NCBI RefSeq assembly: GCF_003346865.1
Contig: NZ_QDKL01000001.1
Span: forward strand, 186,001-250,000
DNA: 64,000 nt
DNA from: Halobacteriovorax vibrionivorans
GTDB taxonomy: Bacteria > Bdellovibrionota > Bacteriovoracia > Bacteriovoracales > Bacteriovoracaceae
Direction of reading: 5' to 3'
In this document: positions 59,827 through 64,000 of the stretch, piece by piece
How positions within the stretch are numbered: position 1 is the first letter of the stretch
Layout: each line of letters starts with the position of its first letter
Position numbers and translations under genes: made by a program
The notes under the pieces: model-generated
What the model was told of the DNA's origin: nothing
Seen by the model: the letters and a program-made list of their open reading frames with translations, nothing else
Databases searched by the model: none

Positions 59827-62235
59827 TTAGTTAGCTACTTCCATCCCGCTCCCAGAATCGATAACCTTCAGTCCTACATGTGACATGAACTTCTCTGGCT
59901 CTGTTAATTGTAGAGCAATCTTAAGAACATCTTCAACATGAGTTACTGGATGAACAGATAGTCCTTGCTTGATTTCCGGTGGGATCTCAAGAAGATCTTT
60001 TCTATTCTTCTCAGGAATAACAACTGTTTTTACTCCTGCTTGTTTTGCTGCCAGCATCTTCTCTTTTAGGCCACCAATTGGAAGAACACGTCCTCTAATT
60101 GTCACCTCACCTGTCATGGCAACATCTTGCCTTACAGGAATTCCAGAGATTGCTGATGTAATGGCCGTAACCATTGTGATACCTGCTGATGGACCGTCTT
60201 TTGGAGTCGCTCCCTCAGGTGCATGGATATGAATATCATGTGTTTCAAACCATTCTTTATCAATTCCAAGACGACCTGCAATTGAACGAACATAGCTCAT
60301 TGCTGCTTTTGCCGACTCAGTCATAACCTCTCCAAGTTTACCAGTGATTTGGATACCACCTTTACCTGGAACTGCAATAACTTCGATATGGAGCATACAA
60401 CCACCAACTGAAGTATAAGCAAGACCATTTACTAGACCTACTTCTGGCTGCTCTTCGATTACATTATCATCGAATTTAACAGGACCAAGGAACTTCTTAA
60501 GTTGTTTAGAAGTGATTGTGAACTTCTTACCTTTTTCAATATCTTTTGTGACAACATCAGTTGCAATCTTTCTTGCAATTGTGTTGAACTGTCTCTCTAA
60601 ACCACGAACACCAGCTTCTTTAGTGTAACCACGAACAACGTCCATGATTGTATTTTCACTCATTGAGTATTCGTAAGCATCAAGTCCATTATCTTTCCAT
60701 GCACGTGGTGCAAGGTACTTCTTAGCGATCTGAGTTTTCTCAATCGGAGTATAACCAGCTAGGTTAATAATCTCCATTCTATCTCTAAGTGGACCTGGAA
60801 TTTGTCCAAGGTCATTTGCAGTCATAACAAACATTACTTTTGATAGATCGTACTCTACTTCTATGTAGTGATCTCCAAAGTTCTTATTCTGAGCTGGGTC
60901 TAGAACCTCTAGCATTGCTGCTGCTGGATCCCCTCTCATATCAGAAGTCATCTTATCAATTTCATCTAATAGAATAACTGGGTTTGAAGTCCCTGCTTTC
61001 TTAACTGCACTGATGATCTTACCTGGCATTGCACCTACATATGTACGACGGTGACCACGGATTTCAGATTCATCTCTAACACCACCAAGTGAAACTCTTT
61101 CAAACTTACGTCCAAGAGACTCAGCAAGTGACTGACAAATCGATGTTTTACCAACACCTGGAGGACCTGCTAGACAAAGGATTGTTCCCTTACCTTCAGA
61201 ACCAACAAGACTTCTTACTGCAAGATACTCAAGAATTCTCTCTTTTACATCTTTCATTCCGAAGTGGTGATCATCAAGAACTTCTCTTGCATGTTCAACA
61301 TCATTATTATCTTCTGTGTACTCTCCCCATGGTAGAGAAAGCATCCAGTCAATGTAGTTTCTAACAACTGCAGATTCTGCAGACATTGGAGACATTGACT
61401 TAAGTTTCTTAATTTCTTTTGTAACACGCTTAACAGCTTCTTCAGGCATTTTCTTCTTTGCCAGACGCTCTTCCATTTCTTGAACTTCAGACTTCTCATC
61501 TTTTTGTCCAAGCTCTTTTTGAATCGCATTCATCTGCTCATTAAGGTAGTACTCTTTTTGAGACTTTTCCATTTGCGACTTAACGCGAGTTCTTATTCTT
61601 CTCTCTACGTTAATAATCTCAATTTCACCTTGCATCTTCTCTAATAGAAGTTGAAGACGTTGCTCAATATCCACAGCTTCAAGAATCTCTTGCTTTTCTG
61701 GGATCTTCATCGATAAGTGAGCAACAATAATATCAGCTAATCTTGATGGATCAGTGATTGATGAAATACTCATAAGTAATTCAGGTGGAATTCTCTTATT
61801 AAGTTTCACATATTGTTCAAATACGTTTTTGATTGAACGTACTGTCGCTTCGATCTTAACTTGTTCTGGAACTTCTGGAACGCATTTAGAAACGTCGGCC
61901 CAATAACCTTCACTTCTTGCTTCAAACTCATCGATCGTTGCTCTATACTTCCCTTCGATAAGTACCTTAACTGTATTATCTGGTAGGCGAAGCATCTGAA
62001 TAATATTTACAACAGTTCCTACATTGTAAACATCTTCACGATCTGGATTTAAAATACTAGCATCTTTTTGTGTGACGAGAAAAAGCTCATTACCATTTTT
62101 TGAAGCTTCCTCTAGAGCATTGATTGACTTCTCTCTTCCTACAAATAGTGGAACAACCATATGTGGAAAAATAATCATGTCTCTTAGTGGAAGTAGTGGT
62201 AAGTTCTTCGACTCAGTTGACTTCTTGTCTGACAT
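59827..62235 (-). CDS. lon: ATP-dependent protease Lon
   Basis: This 802-residue AAA+ serine protease degrades misfolded and regulatory proteins in the cytoplasm. The N-terminal substrate domain begins LPLLPLRDMIIFPHMVVPLF. The Walker A motif is GPPGVGKTSI near residue 365, and the protease domain contains GATPKDGPSAGITM near 685, with the catalytic serine, and the lysine further on. I start at the ATG at 62235, which has GGAGGTGCT in front; an ATG ten codons upstream lacks a site. A TACAAT at 62332-62327 on this strand is a likely -10 box. Confidence 0.96.
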   Translation of the reverse strand: MSDKKSTESKNLPLLPLRDMIIFPHMVVPLFVGREKSINALEEASKNGNELFLVTQKDASILNPDREDVYNVGTVVNIIQMLRLPDNTVKVLIEGKYRATIDEFEARSEGYWADVSKCVPEVPEQVKIEATVRSIKNVFEQYVKLNKRIPPELLMSISSITDPSRLADIIVAHLSMKIPEKQEILEAVDIEQRLQLLLEKMQGEIEIINVERRIRTRVKSQMEKSQKEYYLNEQMNAIQKELGQKDEKSEVQEMEERLAKKKMPEEAVKRVTKEIKKLKSMSPMSAESAVVRNYIDWMLSLPWGEYTEDNNDVEHAREVLDDHHFGMKDVKERILEYLAVRSLVGSEGKGTILCLAGPPGVGKTSICQSLAESLGRKFERVSLGGVRDESEIRGHRRTYVGAMPGKIISAVKKAGTSNPVILLDEIDKMTSDMRGDPAAAMLEVLDPAQNKNFGDHYIEVEYDLSKVMFVMTANDLGQIPGPLRDRMEIINLAGYTPIEKTQIAKKYLAPRAWKDNGLDAYEYSMSENTIMDVVRGYTKEAGVRGLERQFNTIARKIATDVVTKDIEKGKKFTITSKQLKKFLGPVKFDDNVIEEQPEVGLVNGLAYTSVGGCMLHIEVIAVPGKGGIQITGKLGEVMTESAKAAMSYVRSIAGRLGIDKEWFETHDIHIHAPEGATPKDGPSAGITMVTAITSAISGIPVRQDVAMTGEVTIRGRVLPIGGLKEKMLAAKQAGVKTVVIPEKNRKDLLEIPPEIKQGLSVHPVTHVEDVLKIALQLTEPEKFMSHVGLKVIDSGSGMEVAN

Positions 62236-62669
62236 AGCACCTCCTGCACTATTAATACTTGTCATAATTTCATACTGGGAAAGGATAGGAAAAAGACCTC
62301 ATGTCTAAATTCTGTTCCTTTAATAAATTGTATCAATATCCCCTCACGTTTTGGAAAGTTTTTTTCGCCGGAATCTTATGCCCCTCAATAAATTCACAGT
62401 GTATTAATAGCCTAACCTATGGTTTTTAAAGGCATTTTCCTTACCTGAGCGGTGAACACTGTTTAGCTAAAATATTCTAACATTTAGGCTGTATGAATTT
62501 TTTATAATCGTAAATTGAACATCTCTAGAAATAATATCTTTGAACTTTACATTCTTCTCGAAAATTCTTGAGACAAGATTTCGTGAGAGTGTCTAAAGAA
62601 ATAAGCAAAAAAAAAGGCCAGACATTAAGTCTGGCCCCTATGGAGTAAGTTAAGAAATATCTTAACTAA
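62236..62669 (-). other. 434-bp region upstream of lon
   Basis: This gap between lon and the barrel-protein gene holds the likely lon promoter (TACAAT on the minus strand at 62332-62327) and the terminator of the upstream gene (62607-62636). I looked for a CIRCE-type heat-shock element and found none. No gene is supported. Confidence 0.6.
62607..62636 (-). terminator. terminator of the barrel-protein gene
   Basis: The stem GGCCAGAC / GTCTGGCC with a five-base loop is followed, on the minus strand, by nine T. It ends the transcript of the gene at 62670. Confidence 0.9.
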
Positions 62670-63965
62670 TTAGAAGTTTGTAATGAGTCTCGCATATCCT
62701 GCATTTACCTTCTTTTCTACGTCAGATCCTGCACTAAGAACTCCATTAATATAAAGCTTATCGCGATCCTGCATCATATATCCAAGAATTAGTCTCATAT
62801 CACTATTTACATCATATGATCCAAATACATGATGACCTGTAGAAGCTGGTGTTGAATAGAATCCAATTGCGTCTACATCTGCAAGTCCAACTTGGAATGC
62901 ATAATCATCAGCCTTTAAAAACTCGTAACCAAGCTTGAAAGAACCAAAAGTGTAACGAGCGTCTAACATATAAACACTACCATCATTACTTCCATCTGTT
63001 CCATCAGTGAAAACACCACCAACAGTTGGGATACCACCTCTTGAATCAGTCGTAGTATGCTTATAAGTAAAACCAATATCTAAACCAGTGTTTCCAATAC
63101 CATTGAATTCAAAATATGCCACATATGCATCGTAATCAAAGTTTAAATTTGAAACTGGTGTTCCACTAGATACTTGGTCAAGGAAGAAGTCTTGGAATCC
63201 TACATATTGAGCAATAAAATTCATACGCTTTGCCCAACCAAGGTTTAGCTTTTCGTAGTCGATCATTGCTGAGTACATTTGCTCAGTTGATCCAATTTTA
63301 ATTCCACCAGCTCCAAGGTATCGACTATCAATAGCTGTAGCTGCACCATTAACTTGATTAAGTGGAGTATAAATTGCTCTTACAGCGAGAGTACCACCCA
63401 TTGCTCTTGTACCATATGTTAGGGCCATACCATCAAGCTCAGCTCCATATGCTAATTGCGGATAAGTTCCAGATCTAGCAGTCCCCTTCTGTAGATGGTA
63501 CGAAGGACCTTCGATAGTTGGTAGACGTCCAATAGAAAACGTGAATTTATCATCAATCTTATAATTAATAAATGCTCTTTCAACATAAACTTCTGAACCA
63601 GACTTATCACGACCAGCACCACCTGAATTAGAAACAGCAGAAGTATTACCAGCACGACTTGTAAAATCATTAAAGTATTTAGACATTGAAAGACGTCCAT
63701 AGAAGTCTAATTTATTACTTCTTTTTGAATGCATATCAAATCTAAACCACAGAGAGTTTTGAGATTCACTATAGTTACTGTTTTGTGTTGTATTCTCTAC
63801 ATCAAAATAATCATAGCGAGCCTCTAGCTCTCCATTAAAGTTCCACGTATTTAAATCCCTTGATAGCTCAAGATCCTCTACTCTGTCTTCTAGAGATGCA
63901 CCGTAAGCAGTCGATGAAAGAACTGCAAGTGCGATAATTGATTTTTTCATTGTATTTAATTTCAT
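62670..63965 (-). CDS. outer-membrane beta-barrel protein, DUF3373-like
   Basis: This 431-residue protein has a signal peptide ending AYGAS and a short coiled segment (LEDRVEDLELSRDL), then alternating barrel strands to a terminal ARLITNF. The middle region SIGRLPTIEGPSYHLQKGTA and TYPQLAYGAELDGMALTYG, plus LWFRFDMHSKRSNKLDFYGRLSM, resembles the DUF3373 porin-like family. AAGGAGACT precedes the ATG at 63965. Function in transport is assumed but the substrate is unknown. A strong terminator follows the gene. Confidence 0.75.
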   Translation of the reverse strand: MKLNTMKKSIIALAVLSSTAYGASLEDRVEDLELSRDLNTWNFNGELEARYDYFDVENTTQNSNYSESQNSLWFRFDMHSKRSNKLDFYGRLSMSKYFNDFTSRAGNTSAVSNSGGAGRDKSGSEVYVERAFINYKIDDKFTFSIGRLPTIEGPSYHLQKGTARSGTYPQLAYGAELDGMALTYGTRAMGGTLAVRAIYTPLNQVNGAATAIDSRYLGAGGIKIGSTEQMYSAMIDYEKLNLGWAKRMNFIAQYVGFQDFFLDQVSSGTPVSNLNFDYDAYVAYFEFNGIGNTGLDIGFTYKHTTTDSRGGIPTVGGVFTDGTDGSNDGSVYMLDARYTFGSFKLGYEFLKADDYAFQVGLADVDAIGFYSTPASTGHHVFGSYDVNSDMRLILGYMMQDRDKLYINGVLSAGSDVEKKVNAGYARLITNF

Positions 63966-64000
63966 TTTTTAGTCTCCTTAAATTAATTATCCACCGATTG

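Noticed and set aside
62236..62669. CIRCE or sigma-32 heat-shock element before lon
   Set aside because: No inverted repeat of the CIRCE type and no good sigma-32 box pair; an ordinary -10 box is present.

Overview
The window is AT-rich, gene-dense bacterial chromosome with many signal peptides, lipoproteins, outer-membrane barrels and LPS or peptidoglycan enzymes, so the organism is a Gram-negative. Several traits together point to the Bdellovibrio and like organisms, probably a marine Bacteriovorax/Halobacteriovorax-type predator. These are a repeat-built fibre lipoprotein like the predatory fibre adhesins, an LpxO-type lipid A hydroxylase, a PBP4-type peptidase, secreted nuclease and HExxH-type peptidases, and a topoisomerase I with a long Lys/Ala tail. 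That placement is inference from gene content. There is no phage, insertion sequence, CRISPR array or rRNA, and one tRNA (Val, TAC).

Layout. 1-4.4 kb, minus strand: a truncated repeat fibre lipoprotein and a lysA operon. 4.5-13.4 kb: cell-envelope genes, including an AsmA-like protein, lpxO (which seems to lack a usable ATG at its true start), gshA, two DUF3943-type exported proteins, and a porin / FMN-binding / membrane-protein operon. 13.5-20 kb: a DUF368 undecaprenyl-phosphate transporter, topA, a large LysM protein and a TPR-like lipoprotein. 20-24 kb, plus strand: secreted proteins, with two putative metallopeptidases and a PAP2 phosphatase. 24-33 kb: exported nuclease, bcp, metallo-beta-lactamase-fold hydrolase, Ste24-like peptidase, hydrolases, nth. 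33-44 kb: yidD-dacB, a histidine kinase paired with a periplasmic binding protein, LysE exporter, priA, lgt, cysS, pyrC.

44-48.5 kb holds a 26-residue hydrophobic ORF with a self-pairing leader and its own hairpin, resembling a type I toxin. Next come an arsC-acr3 operon with a palindrome over its -10 box and folE2 with a palindrome inside its promoter, then tRNA-Val.

48.8-53.1 kb is the most novel part. Two tandem cassettes share the order A (small secreted four-cysteine protein with a strong RBS), R (HTH regulator-like protein) and B (a second secreted four-cysteine protein coupled to R). Between A and R in each cassette is an RNA hairpin with an identical 12-nt loop but a completely different, still complementary stem. 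A and B within a cassette resemble each other more in the mature region than across cassettes, while the two A signal peptides, leaders and promoters are nearly the same. This looks like an undescribed duplicated secreted-protein system.

53-64 kb: a 1153-residue coiled-coil protein, a TauE-family permease, an AsnC-type regulator divergent from asnB, lon, and an outer-membrane barrel. A recurring architectural trait is convergent gene pairs whose stop codons interlock in one shared TTAA (four cases) or overlap by 15-21 bp (three cases).
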